A stretch of 64,000 nucleotides of DNA from an uncultured Vibrio sp. (GTDB taxonomy: Bacteria; Pseudomonadota; Gammaproteobacteria; Enterobacterales; Vibrionaceae), in assembly GCA_947504195.1 (NCBI GenBank), contig CANNGN010000014.1, forward strand, positions 25,761 to 89,760, read 5' to 3'. Below the pieces are notes generated by a model that was not told where the DNA came from, did not search any database, and saw only the letters and a list, made by a program, of their open reading frames with translations. Numbering within the stretch: the stretch's first letter is position 1; the number at the start of each line of letters is the position of its first letter. Positions 8,661-16,808 of this stretch are shown here, piece after piece. Made by a program: the position numbers and the translations under genes.

Positions 8661-11081
8661 ATGTCGAATAATTACGATTCATCGAGTATTAAAGTATTAA
8701 AAGGTCTCGACGCCGTTCGTAAGCGTCCTGGAATGTATATCGGTGATACGGACGATGGTACTGGCTTACACCATATGGTTTTTGAGGTGGTGGATAACTC
8801 AATTGATGAAGCGTTGGCAGGCCACTGTTCTGATATTATCGTGAAGATTCACGAAGATAACTCTGTTTCGGTTCGAGATGATGGTCGTGGTATTCCAACC
8901 GAATTACACGAAGGTGAAAATGTATCGGCTGCTGAAGTTATTATGACAGTACTTCACGCAGGCGGTAAGTTTGATGATAACTCTTACAAAGTATCTGGCG
9001 GCTTGCACGGCGTTGGTGTCTCGGTTGTAAATGCATTGTCTGAGAAAGTCGTATTAACGATTAAACGTAATGGTCACATTCATAGCCAAACCTATCGCCA
9101 TGGTGTTCCAGACGAGCCATTAGCCGTGATTGGCGACACAGAAGAGACGGGTACTGAAATTCGTTTCTGGCCAAGTGCTGAAACGTTCTCGCAAATAGAA
9201 TTTCATTACGAAATTCTGGCCAAGAAATTACGTGAATTATCATTCTTGAACTCAGGTGTATCCATTAAGCTTTCTGATGCTCGCGAAGAAGATAAATCAG
9301 ATCACTTTTGCTATGAAGGCGGTATCCAGTCTTTCATCGAATACTTAAACAGAAATAAATCTCCGGTTCATCAGAAGATATTCCATTTTACGGTTGATGG
9401 CGAAGATGACATAAGTGTTGAAGTGGCGATGCAGTGGAACGATGGCTTCCAAGAAAACATCTACTGTTTCACCAATAATATCCCTCAACGCGATGGTGGT
9501 TCTCACTTAACAGGTTTCCGTGGTGGTTTGACGCGTACGTTAAATGCTTACATGGAAAAAGAGCTTGCTAAACTTAAAAGCGGTAAAAATAAGACTTCTA
9601 CAGAAGGTGGTGATTCTCGTGAAGGATTAACAGCGGTTATTTCTGTTAAAGTGCCCGATCCTAAGTTTTCATCACAAACGAAAGACCGTTTAGTTTCTTC
9701 AGAAGTTCGTCCAATAGTAGAAAGTGCAATGAGTGAAAACTTGCAGAACTTCTTATTGGAGAACCCATCTGAAGCTAAAATCATAACGTCTAAAATTATT
9801 GATGCAGCACGTGCGCGAGAAGCAGCACGCAAAGCACGTGATATGACTCGCCGTAAAGGTGCGCTAGATTTAGCGGGCTTACCGGGGAAATTGGCAGATT
9901 GCCAAGAAAAAGATCCTGCTCTTTCTGAATTATATATTGTGGAAGGAGACTCTGCTGGCGGATCTGCCAAGCAGGGGCGTAACCGTAAAAACCAAGCTAT
10001 TTTGCCACTTAAGGGTAAAATTCTAAACGTTGAAAAAGCACGTTTTGATAAAATGCTGTCTTCTCAAGAGGTTGCAACCCTAATTACCGCATTAGGCTGT
10101 GGTATTGGTCGTGATGAATACAACCCAGAGAAGCTTCGCTATCATAACATTATTATTATGACGGATGCGGACGTCGATGGTTCTCACATCCGAACGCTAT
10201 TGTTGACTTTCTTCTATCGTCAAATGCCAGAGCTTATCGAGCGCGGTTATATTTATATTGCTCAACCACCACTTTATAAAGTGAAAAAAGGTAAGCAAGA
10301 GCAGTATATTAAAGATGAAGATGCAATGGATATCTATCAAGTATCGTTGGCTCTCGATAATGCTGCTTTGCACGTTAACCCAGAAGCACCAGCATTATCT
10401 GGGGCGGCTTTGGAAGGTTTGGTTAATCGTTATAATGAATCGATAAAACTGATCCAACGTATGAGCCGTCGTTATCCATACGCTTTAATTCATGAGTTTA
10501 TTTACATTTCTCGCCTACAGGATTGTACTGACGAGTCTCAAGTAGACGCTTGGACTAAACGCCTCGTTGAGCAGCTAAATGCAAAAGAAGTGGGTGCGAG
10601 CCAATACTTTTATTCAGTTGACTTCAATGAAGAACAGAATGTCTACACACCTAGAATAAAAGTGCGTACTCATGGTGTGTCTTACGAGTACCCATTGAGT
10701 ATCGATTTATTGAACTCAAAAGAGTACGACAAACTGGCAAACTTATCAGAAGAGCTCGATGGCTTGATCGAAGAGGGAGCATACGTTAAACGTGGAGAGC
10801 GCTCTCAACCAGTGACTAATTTTGTAGATGCTTTAGCATGGTTAGTGAACGAAAGTCGCCGTGGTTTGAGCATTCAGCGCTACAAAGGTTTGGGAGAGAT
10901 GAACCCTGACCAATTGTGGGAAACCACTATGGATCCAGACTCACGCCGTATGATGCAGGTAACCATTGAAGATGCTGTTGGTGCAGATGAATTGTTTACT
11001 ACACTAATGGGTGATCAAGTTGAACCGCGTCGAGCATTTATCGAAGAAAATGCATTAAAAGTGGCGAACCTCGACGTATAA
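8661..11081 (+). CDS. gyrB: DNA gyrase subunit B
   Basis: ATPase subunit of gyrase, introducing negative supercoils with GyrA. The 806 residues include the GHKL ATPase domain (EVVDNSIDEALAGHC, DDGRGIPTE, GGLHGVGVSVVNALS), the transducer, the TOPRIM domain (EGDSAGGSAKQGRN, DADVDGSHIRTL) and the C-terminal region ending in VANLDV. Length and the extra domain of about 170 residues in the TOPRIM half are normal for gammaproteobacteria. A strong terminator follows. Confidence 0.98.
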   Translation: MSNNYDSSSIKVLKGLDAVRKRPGMYIGDTDDGTGLHHMVFEVVDNSIDEALAGHCSDIIVKIHEDNSVSVRDDGRGIPTELHEGENVSAAEVIMTVLHAGGKFDDNSYKVSGGLHGVGVSVVNALSEKVVLTIKRNGHIHSQTYRHGVPDEPLAVIGDTEETGTEIRFWPSAETFSQIEFHYEILAKKLRELSFLNSGVSIKLSDAREEDKSDHFCYEGGIQSFIEYLNRNKSPVHQKIFHFTVDGEDDISVEVAMQWNDGFQENIYCFTNNIPQRDGGSHLTGFRGGLTRTLNAYMEKELAKLKSGKNKTSTEGGDSREGLTAVISVKVPDPKFSSQTKDRLVSSEVRPIVESAMSENLQNFLLENPSEAKIITSKIIDAARAREAARKARDMTRRKGALDLAGLPGKLADCQEKDPALSELYIVEGDSAGGSAKQGRNRKNQAILPLKGKILNVEKARFDKMLSSQEVATLITALGCGIGRDEYNPEKLRYHNIIIMTDADVDGSHIRTLLLTFFYRQMPELIERGYIYIAQPPLYKVKKGKQEQYIKDEDAMDIYQVSLALDNAALHVNPEAPALSGAALEGLVNRYNESIKLIQRMSRRYPYALIHEFIYISRLQDCTDESQVDAWTKRLVEQLNAKEVGASQYFYSVDFNEEQNVYTPRIKVRTHGVSYEYPLSIDLLNSKEYDKLANLSEELDGLIEEGAYVKRGERSQPVTNFVDALAWLVNESRRGLSIQRYKGLGEMNPDQLWETTMDPDSRRMMQVTIEDAVGADELFTTLMGDQVEPRRAFIEENALKVANLDV

Positions 11082-11109
11082 ACCTATCTGGTTTCGCTAA
11101 TCGTCTATC

Positions 11110-11140
11110 AATGCCATCTCATCGAGGTGGCATTTTTTTT
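11110..11140 (+). terminator. Terminator of the dnaA-dnaN-recF-gyrB cluster
   Basis: An 11-bp stem with one G-T wobble (AATGCCATCTC / GAGGTGGCATT), a 3-nt loop and a following run of eight Ts. Confidence 0.9.
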
Positions 11141-11159
11141 AACTTTTTTTGGTTGAAAC

Positions 11160-11187
11160 CTTGAAAGCCCATTTTGTGACCTTATAT
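11160..11187 (+). promoter_or_regulatory. Heat-shock (sigma32) promoter of ibpA
   Basis: CTTGAAA at 11160-11166, a 13-nt spacer, then CCTTATAT at 11180-11187. This matches the RpoH consensus (CTTGAAA, 13-15 nt, CCCCATNT) well at -35 and partly at -10. It lies about 180 bp before the Hsp20 gene ibpA. Confidence 0.65.
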
Positions 11188-11317
11188 ATGTAAGTAAGAA
11201 AGATGCCGATTGGATCTTTCATGAATGTGGTCATTCTTGCTCGTAAGAGGAGATAACTGGCTGCTAAATGTAACGAAGCTGTTTTTCTTGTTCGAAGAAA
11301 GAAGGGAAAAACGACCT

Positions 11318-11364
11318 CTTAGCTTATTGGCTAAGACTATTGCTTAAATATTGAGGATAGTACT
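11318..11364 (+). promoter_or_regulatory. ROSE-like RNA thermometer in the ibpA leader
   Basis: TTGCT at 11340-11344 can pair with the AGGA ribosome site at 11354-11357 over a 9-nt loop, leaving one unpaired G. This is the arrangement of the final hairpin of ROSE thermometers in small heat-shock genes. A second hairpin CTTAGC / GCTAAG lies immediately upstream (11318-11335). The leader is about 170 nt from the sigma32 promoter. At low temperature the ribosome site would be hidden; heat would open it. Confidence 0.55.
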
Positions 11365-11799
11365 ATGAGAACTGTAGATTTTACCCCCCTATACCGTAAC
11401 GCTATTGGTTTCGATCGCCTATTTAACATGATGGAAAGTGCGAACACCAAGAGTAACTCAGCGGGATACCCTCCCTACAACATTGAACAAAAAGCTGAGA
11501 ATCAGTATCGCATCACTATGGCCGTTGCTGGGTTTGCCGATGAAGAAATCGATATCACTCAACAGGAAAATACCTTATTGGTTCGTGGTGAGCGTAAGCC
11601 AGAAGAAGGGAAGTCTTACGTATATCAAGGTATCGCAGAGCGAGACTTTGAGCGTAAATTCCAACTTGCTGATTATGTTAAGGTTACCGGCGCAACTCTG
11701 GAACATGGATTATTACACGTTGATTTAGAACGAGAAATTCCAGAAGCGATGCAGCCGAGAAAAATCGCGATTAACGGTAAAAATTTGCTAGAGAGTTAA
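11365..11799 (+). CDS. ibpA: Small heat-shock protein IbpA (Hsp20)
   Basis: ATP-independent holdase that binds unfolded or aggregated proteins and hands them to DnaK/ClpB. The 144 residues have the alpha-crystallin domain (from about residue 35, YNIEQKAENQYRITMAVAGF) and a C-terminal IxI-like motif (PRKIAING), after the typical start MRTVDFTPLYRNAIGFDRLF. Transcription is probably by RNA polymerase with sigma32, and translation is probably controlled by the leader hairpin. Confidence 0.96.
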   Translation: MRTVDFTPLYRNAIGFDRLFNMMESANTKSNSAGYPPYNIEQKAENQYRITMAVAGFADEEIDITQQENTLLVRGERKPEEGKSYVYQGIAERDFERKFQLADYVKVTGATLEHGLLHVDLEREIPEAMQPRKIAINGKNLLES

Positions 11800-11821
11800 T
11801 TATTTCTTTCTAAATGATGTG

Positions 11822-11845
11822 AAGAGCGCTGAATGGCGCTCTTTT
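11822..11845 (+). terminator. Terminator downstream of ibpA
   Basis: Hairpin AAGAGCGC / GCGCTCTT followed by TT. It may also serve the convergent gntR gene. Confidence 0.75.
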
Positions 11846-11865
11846 GATATTTAAAGGGGAATAAC

Positions 11866-12873
11866 TTAAAGGCTTTCACCTAAGAACATTTTTGTTTGTA
11901 GTTCAATAACCTGGTCGGTAATGGGTTCATTTGGATTGAGAATTCTTTTTAATAATTGCTCGGCTGCAATTTTTCCCATCTCTTCTCGCGGAGTGATGAC
12001 GGTTGCAAGAGTTGGCGACACGACTTTTGTAATGTTGTGGCCATGAAAGCCAATAATTGATATATCTTCGGGTACTTTAAAACCTTGTCTCAAGCATTCG
12101 AACAGAGCACCGATGGCCAAATCATCATTGGTACAATATATGCCATCCAATTTAGGGTTCTCTTTTCTGGCTAAACAAAATAGCTCTGCTCCAACGGAAT
12201 AAGATGAGGCTTGTTTGGTGCTAATGACAATAGGTCTAAGCCCTGCATCTTTAACTGTGAGCTCAAACCCTTCTATTTTTTGTTTCGTTCGCTCATCCAT
12301 TCTTGCTGCAAGATACGCAACGTTTTTTCTATTTTTAGAGAGCAGTAACTTTGTCGCCGCTACGCTTGTCGCGTAATTATCAAATCCAACAGCTTGCTGA
12401 AGTGGAGGTGAAGCTGAATCCATTATTTCGACGATCGGAACTCCAGAAGCTTGGAGCATTTTTATGGATCGCTCTGTGTGAAAGCTTTCAGATAGAATAA
12501 TGCCATCGACATTGTATGAAAGAAGCGTTTCAATGCGCTTTTCTTCGATCTCTTTGCTGTAACTGTAATGAGCCAACATCGCTTGGTAGCCTAAGGGCTC
12601 GATAACCGTCTCTATGCCTTTTAAGACTTCAGCAAATACTTGGTTAGTTAAAGAAGGGAGCAATACACCAATGGAGTAACTTTTTGCTTTAGAGAGAATA
12701 TCTGGAGCTCTATTTGGAACGTATCCGAGATCTTCAACTGTCTGAGCGATCTGTTCTCCTACCAATGGGGATACTTTTGATGGATCTCGAAGGTAACGAC
12801 TAACCGTCATTTTTGTTACACCAACTTGATCAGCGATGCTTTGTAGAGTGGGACGTTGCTTCTTCACTGTCAT
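11866..12873 (-). CDS. gntR: LacI-family gluconate utilisation repressor GntR
   Basis: 335-residue LacI/GalR-type repressor. The N-terminal HTH (LQSIADQVGVTKMTVSRYL) is followed by the hinge and a periplasmic-binding-protein-like effector domain. The stretches IGVLLPSLTNQVFAEVLKGI, VGFDNYATS and CTNDDLAIGALFEC closely match the E. coli gluconate repressor GntR. The gluconokinase gene next to it supports this. Inference: it represses gntK and gluconate uptake genes elsewhere, released by gluconate. Confidence 0.9.
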   Translation of the reverse strand: MTVKKQRPTLQSIADQVGVTKMTVSRYLRDPSKVSPLVGEQIAQTVEDLGYVPNRAPDILSKAKSYSIGVLLPSLTNQVFAEVLKGIETVIEPLGYQAMLAHYSYSKEIEEKRIETLLSYNVDGIILSESFHTERSIKMLQASGVPIVEIMDSASPPLQQAVGFDNYATSVAATKLLLSKNRKNVAYLAARMDERTKQKIEGFELTVKDAGLRPIVISTKQASSYSVGAELFCLARKENPKLDGIYCTNDDLAIGALFECLRQGFKVPEDISIIGFHGHNITKVVSPTLATVITPREEMGKIAAEQLLKRILNPNEPITDQVIELQTKMFLGESL

Positions 12874-12982
12874 GGTTTGAAATACTTAATAGCGAGAGGT
12901 TAGGATACTAAGAACAATCATATTGCAAATCTGATTATTACCAAAGTGCCAATGTGGCTAAATGGGAGGTTATTGCAGCCGC

Positions 12983-13474
12983 TTAATTTAACTCTAGCTG
13001 AGTAATTATTGTTGTTATGATAGCTTGTGGTGTTTGACGTATATCTATAATTAATGCCTCTTCTTTACTTGGTTCTACCAACGTTTCAAACTGACTCACA
13101 AGCATCGAACGACCACTGAAGTAGTGATTTTCTCGCTTTTGATGGCGAGCCCAAATAGTGTCAAACCCTCCTTGCAGATAAATAAACGTCAATTCAGGAT
13201 TCCCCTGTTTTAGTTGTCGACGGTATTCTGGTTTTAGCGCGGAGCACGCGAGTACCAATTCCTTTTTTTCTCGAACGAGATCATTAAGCGTGTGAAGCCA
13301 TGAGTAGCGATCATTATCGTTAAGTGGCTGACCACTTTGCATTTTGGCGACATTGTGTTTCGAATGAAAATCATCTCCATCGAAAAAGGGAACATTAAGA
13401 GTTTGTGCTAATTGGGAGCCTATAGATGATTTTCCACACCCAGATACCCCCATTACGACATATTTGTTGTTCAT
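12983..13474 (-). CDS. gntK: Gluconokinase
   Basis: Phosphorylates D-gluconate to 6-phosphogluconate, feeding the Entner-Doudoroff and pentose phosphate routes. 163 residues, shikimate-kinase-like P-loop fold, with Walker A GVSGCGKSSIGSQLA at residues 9-23 and the gluconokinase motifs FFDGDDFHSKHN and ACSALKPEYRRQL. It lies 109 bp upstream of gntR on the same strand. A candidate operator lies 150 bp upstream of its start. Confidence 0.93.
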   Translation of the reverse strand: MNNKYVVMGVSGCGKSSIGSQLAQTLNVPFFDGDDFHSKHNVAKMQSGQPLNDNDRYSWLHTLNDLVREKKELVLACSALKPEYRRQLKQGNPELTFIYLQGGFDTIWARHQKRENHYFSGRSMLVSQFETLVEPSKEEALIIDIRQTPQAIITTIITQLELN

Positions 13475-13623
13475 AACTTTTTCTCATTTCAAGTTAGAGA
13501 TCGCGATTTCCACCACATGGAAACTCCAGAGAAGATAAACGAAGATTTAAGTAGCAATAAAGCAAATAGAGGAATGAAAACCCCTCCTAAGCACATCTCA
13601 ATATGTTATTCGGGTTACTACAA

Positions 13624-13639
13624 GTGTTATCGGTAACAC
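13624..13639. promoter_or_regulatory. GntR-type operator
   Basis: Near-perfect palindrome GTGTTATCGGTAACAC, one mismatch per half. LacI/GntR family operators have this form, and the site lies upstream of gntK beside the gntR gene. It is assigned by similarity and position only. Confidence 0.55.
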
Positions 13640-13811
13640 GGTGGTTTTTCTGTTATTGCAGTCACATATTGATGAGTAATTATTTTTTTGCAAAAAAACT
13701 AAAAAAATTTGCTGAGAACTGTAATATTTGTTGTTCTAGCACGTCTAATGAGTAAATAACGTAATGCGGAGATCCGTCTTACGTCGATGTGATAAGCCAA
13801 TGGAGCGTATT

Positions 13812-14816
13812 ATGCTAATAAAGAAACGATCAGATTTATCTGAATCGGATGTTACCCCAGAAGATATCTACCGCTCACGACGTCAATTTATGAAAGGTTC
13901 ATTCGCACTTGGGGCTGGTGCGTTATTACCCAGTGGCTTATTGCAAGCAAAACCTAGTATTTCGGAAGGGGAGTTCCGACCGGATACTCCTTTGTGGCTG
14001 CAAGAGCAGATTGGCTCTGCAAGTGCGAATACGCTAGATATTAACGACAAATTGACCCCATTTATTAACGCGACAACATACAATAATTTTTATGAGTTTG
14101 GTTTTGATAAAAGTGACCCAGCCAAGCGGAGCGAAGACTTTAAACCTTTTCCATGGCAAGTTGAAATCAGTGGTGAGGTCGCGAATCCAGGTAATTATCA
14201 TTTAGAAGATTTGATGAAAGGAATTCAATTAGAAGAGCGAATTTATCGCCTTCGTTGTGTTGAAGCCTGGTCGATGGTGATTCCGTGGATTGGTTTTCCA
14301 TTGGCAAGTTTGCTGAAGCGTTTTGAACCAACAAGCCGTGCAAAATATGTCTCCTTTACTTCAATACAGCGGCCAGAAGAGATGCCTGGTCAAGCGAGTC
14401 TATTTAGTTCTATTGATTGGCCTTATGTCGAAGGGTTAACGATTAAGGAAGCCATGCATCCACTCACGTTGATGGCGGTTGGGTTATACGGTAAATCTCT
14501 ACCGAATCAAAATGGTGCGCCGTTTAGACTTGTTGTGCCATGGAAATATGGATTTAAGAGCATCAAATCTATCGTTAAAATTGAATTTACCGAAACTCGA
14601 CCAAAAACAACGTGGAATCAGTTGGCTCCGGCAGAGTATGGCTTTTATGCGAATGTGAACCCTGGCGTTGATCATCCTCGTTGGACACAAAAAAGTGAAC
14701 GACGCTTACCATCGGGATTATTGAGTCCTAACATTATTCCAACGGAACTGTTTAACGGATATAAAGATGATGTTGAGAGCCTTTATACAGGGTTAGATTT
14801 AACGCGCAATTACTAA
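13812..14816 (+). CDS. msrP: Protein-methionine-sulfoxide reductase catalytic subunit MsrP (YedY)
   Basis: Periplasmic molybdopterin enzyme that repairs oxidised methionines in envelope proteins. The precursor has a Tat signal with the twin arginine in SRRQFMKGSFALGAGALLPS. The molybdopterin domain includes RLRCVEAWSMVIPWIGFPL with the molybdenum-binding cysteine, and PWKYGFKSIKSI near the C-terminus. I chose ATG 13812 (MLIKKRSDLSE, GGAG 6 nt upstream, 334 aa); an ATG at 13764 would add a poorly conserved 16-residue extension. msrQ starts 9 nt after the stop. Confidence 0.95.
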   Translation: MLIKKRSDLSESDVTPEDIYRSRRQFMKGSFALGAGALLPSGLLQAKPSISEGEFRPDTPLWLQEQIGSASANTLDINDKLTPFINATTYNNFYEFGFDKSDPAKRSEDFKPFPWQVEISGEVANPGNYHLEDLMKGIQLEERIYRLRCVEAWSMVIPWIGFPLASLLKRFEPTSRAKYVSFTSIQRPEEMPGQASLFSSIDWPYVEGLTIKEAMHPLTLMAVGLYGKSLPNQNGAPFRLVVPWKYGFKSIKSIVKIEFTETRPKTTWNQLAPAEYGFYANVNPGVDHPRWTQKSERRLPSGLLSPNIIPTELFNGYKDDVESLYTGLDLTRNY

Positions 14817-14825
14817 GGACAAGCA

Positions 14826-15419
14826 ATGTCAGTGCGATGGCGGAGAGTCGTTATTTTTATCTTGGGGTTATTGCCTTTGGTCAGTTTGGTTATTGCCGGA
14901 GTAAATCAAACTCTGGGTGGCGACCCCGCAAAAGCGATTGTCCTTTCAACAGGGGAGTGGGCATTACGCTTCCTTATCATTACTCTTGCAGTTACTCCAT
15001 TGGTTCGTGTGGTTAAGTGGCGATGGGTGATGATTCACCGTCGTATGTTGGGTTTGTATTCCCTGTTTTACGCTTTTCTTCACCTTGTCTCTTATTACCT
15101 ATTTATTCTCGGAAGTAATCTCGAACTATTAGTCAGTGAAACCATTAAAAGGCCATATATATTAGTGGGAATGCCAGCATTGATTATTTTGGCGTTACTA
15201 GGAGTGACATCGACTAAAGGTTGGATGAAGCGTTTGGGTAAACGATGGCAGCGGTTGCACCGGTGGGTGTACCCGGCCACTTTATTAGCGTTGGTACACC
15301 TTATTATGCAAATTCGCTCTAGCTACTATGAAGCAACGGTTTATGGCGCATTTGTCCTATTGTTGCTTGGCTATCGAGTATTCGAATGGCGAAAGAGGAC
15401 AAATGCTAGGTGGCGCTAG
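14826..15419 (+). CDS. msrQ: Heme-binding membrane subunit MsrQ (YedZ)
   Basis: Six-helix inner-membrane cytochrome b-type protein of the ferric-reductase-like family, which passes quinol electrons to MsrP. 197 residues with several hydrophobic helices and conserved histidines in IHRRMLGLYSLFYAFLHL and WQRLHRWVYPATLLALVHL. It forms an operon with msrP. Its stop (15417-15419) directly abuts the stop of the convergent avtA gene, with no intergenic terminator. Confidence 0.95.
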   Translation: MSVRWRRVVIFILGLLPLVSLVIAGVNQTLGGDPAKAIVLSTGEWALRFLIITLAVTPLVRVVKWRWVMIHRRMLGLYSLFYAFLHLVSYYLFILGSNLELLVSETIKRPYILVGMPALIILALLGVTSTKGWMKRLGKRWQRLHRWVYPATLLALVHLIMQIRSSYYEATVYGAFVLLLLGYRVFEWRKRTNARWR

Positions 15420-16670
15420 TTACTCTTGATAAGCTTTTTGGACTTCTTCAGCAATTATAGCAATGCCCTTATCAATGACTTCTTTATCCTGAACGTAGTT
15501 AACTCGCAAGCATTGTTGAGTGTGATCCCACCCTTTTTCTGGCTGACCAATAAAGAAAAACTCTCCGGGGATCACTAACACACCTCGCTTTTTAAGTCTT
15601 TCATACAGCGCCATGGTACTTATTGGCAGCTCATCAAACCAAAGCCAAAGAAAAATAGCCCCTTCTGGCTTATGAATTCGAAAGCGCGGATCGGGAATCG
15701 CAGATTGCAGCTGTTCGACAACTTGAGATGCTTTGTTTTGGTAGAACGGTTGGACGATATCATTACTCAGTTTCAGCAACTGACCTTTATCAATCATATG
15801 TTTTCCCAGAGCAGGACCAAAGCTGCCAGGAGTTAGGCTAATAATGCCATTCATATTACTAAGTGCTTGAGTGATTGCTTCACTGGCGATCACAATGCCA
15901 CATCGAATACCCGGTAGGCCAAGCTTAGATAAGCTCATGCAGAGAATCGTATTCTCGTTCCAGAAAGGCTTAACGTCTTCAAAAATAATATTTGGGAACG
16001 GTAAGCCATAAGCGTTATCGATAATCAGTGGGATATTGTTCTCACGCGCGAGTTGATCGAGTTTTCTCACTTCGTCATCGGTAAGGACATTTCCGGTTGG
16101 ATTGGTAGGGCGAGAAGCACAAATCGCGGCTACAGATTCATCAATTTGAAGCGATTCAAAGTCGACATGGTATTTAAACTGGCGGTTGTCCAATAGCTCG
16201 ATTTCAGGTCTATATGAGATAAACATATCTTCGCTTAAACCAGAGTCGGCATACCCAATATATTCAGGTGCAAGTGGGAGCAAAATTTTCTTATGCGACC
16301 CGTCTGTTTGTTGCCCCGCTAATAGGTTAAACAGATAGAAAAAACCACTTTGACTGCCGTTTGTTAAACTGATGTTCTTTTCGCTAATGTCCCAGCCATA
16401 GTTCTCTTTAAATAAGGTCACCAACGCTTGAATAAAACTGGTTTTCCCTTGAGGCCCATCGTAATTAGTAATGGCTTCGATTAATTCACCTTCGGTAAGC
16501 ATTTCGCTACAAGCTTGGTGAAAGTAATCGAGCATCGCTGGAATTTTTGCAGGGTTTCCACCACCCAGCATCACCGCTCCTGGTGTTTGCAAGCCCTGAT
16601 TGAGGTCATCCATAAGACGAGTAATACCAGAATAACGATTAAATTTTTCACCAAAGGAAGAGAACTGCAT
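15420..16670 (-). CDS. avtA: Valine-pyruvate aminotransferase AvtA
   Basis: Class I/II PLP-dependent aminotransferase (fold type I) converting 2-oxoisovalerate and alanine to valine and pyruvate. At 416 residues it is full length; the start MQFSSFGEKFNRYSGITRLM is typical of AvtA. The PLP lysine is in CMSLSKLGLPGIRCG, and the substrate-binding motif SRPTNPTGNVL is present. This matters here because ilvE is absent from the nearby ilv cluster, and AvtA could supply one branched-chain transamination step. Confidence 0.93.
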   Translation of the reverse strand: MQFSSFGEKFNRYSGITRLMDDLNQGLQTPGAVMLGGGNPAKIPAMLDYFHQACSEMLTEGELIEAITNYDGPQGKTSFIQALVTLFKENYGWDISEKNISLTNGSQSGFFYLFNLLAGQQTDGSHKKILLPLAPEYIGYADSGLSEDMFISYRPEIELLDNRQFKYHVDFESLQIDESVAAICASRPTNPTGNVLTDDEVRKLDQLARENNIPLIIDNAYGLPFPNIIFEDVKPFWNENTILCMSLSKLGLPGIRCGIVIASEAITQALSNMNGIISLTPGSFGPALGKHMIDKGQLLKLSNDIVQPFYQNKASQVVEQLQSAIPDPRFRIHKPEGAIFLWLWFDELPISTMALYERLKKRGVLVIPGEFFFIGQPEKGWDHTQQCLRVNYVQDKEVIDKGIAIIAEEVQKAYQE

Positions 16671-16763
16671 AGGAATATACCTAAATGTGTTAAATGCTGA
16701 ACGATGTGTGAGTCAAGATACCGTAATGACCAAGTTCAGAAAAGGAGTATTTTGGAAAAAATA

Positions 16764-16784
16764 AAGCCCAGCAATGCTGGGCTT
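16764..16784 (-). terminator. Terminator downstream of glyS
   Basis: Perfect 9-bp stem AAGCCCAGC / GCTGGGCTT with a 3-nt loop. On the minus strand it is followed by a T-rich tract (TTTATTTTTTCC). Confidence 0.88.
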
Positions 16785-16808
16785 AGTAAGTACTGCCTAT
16801 CTCGAAGA

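Noticed and set aside
9548..9970. 140-codon minus-strand frame inside gyrB
   Set aside because: Antisense shadow; the gyrB frame is continuous and conserved here.
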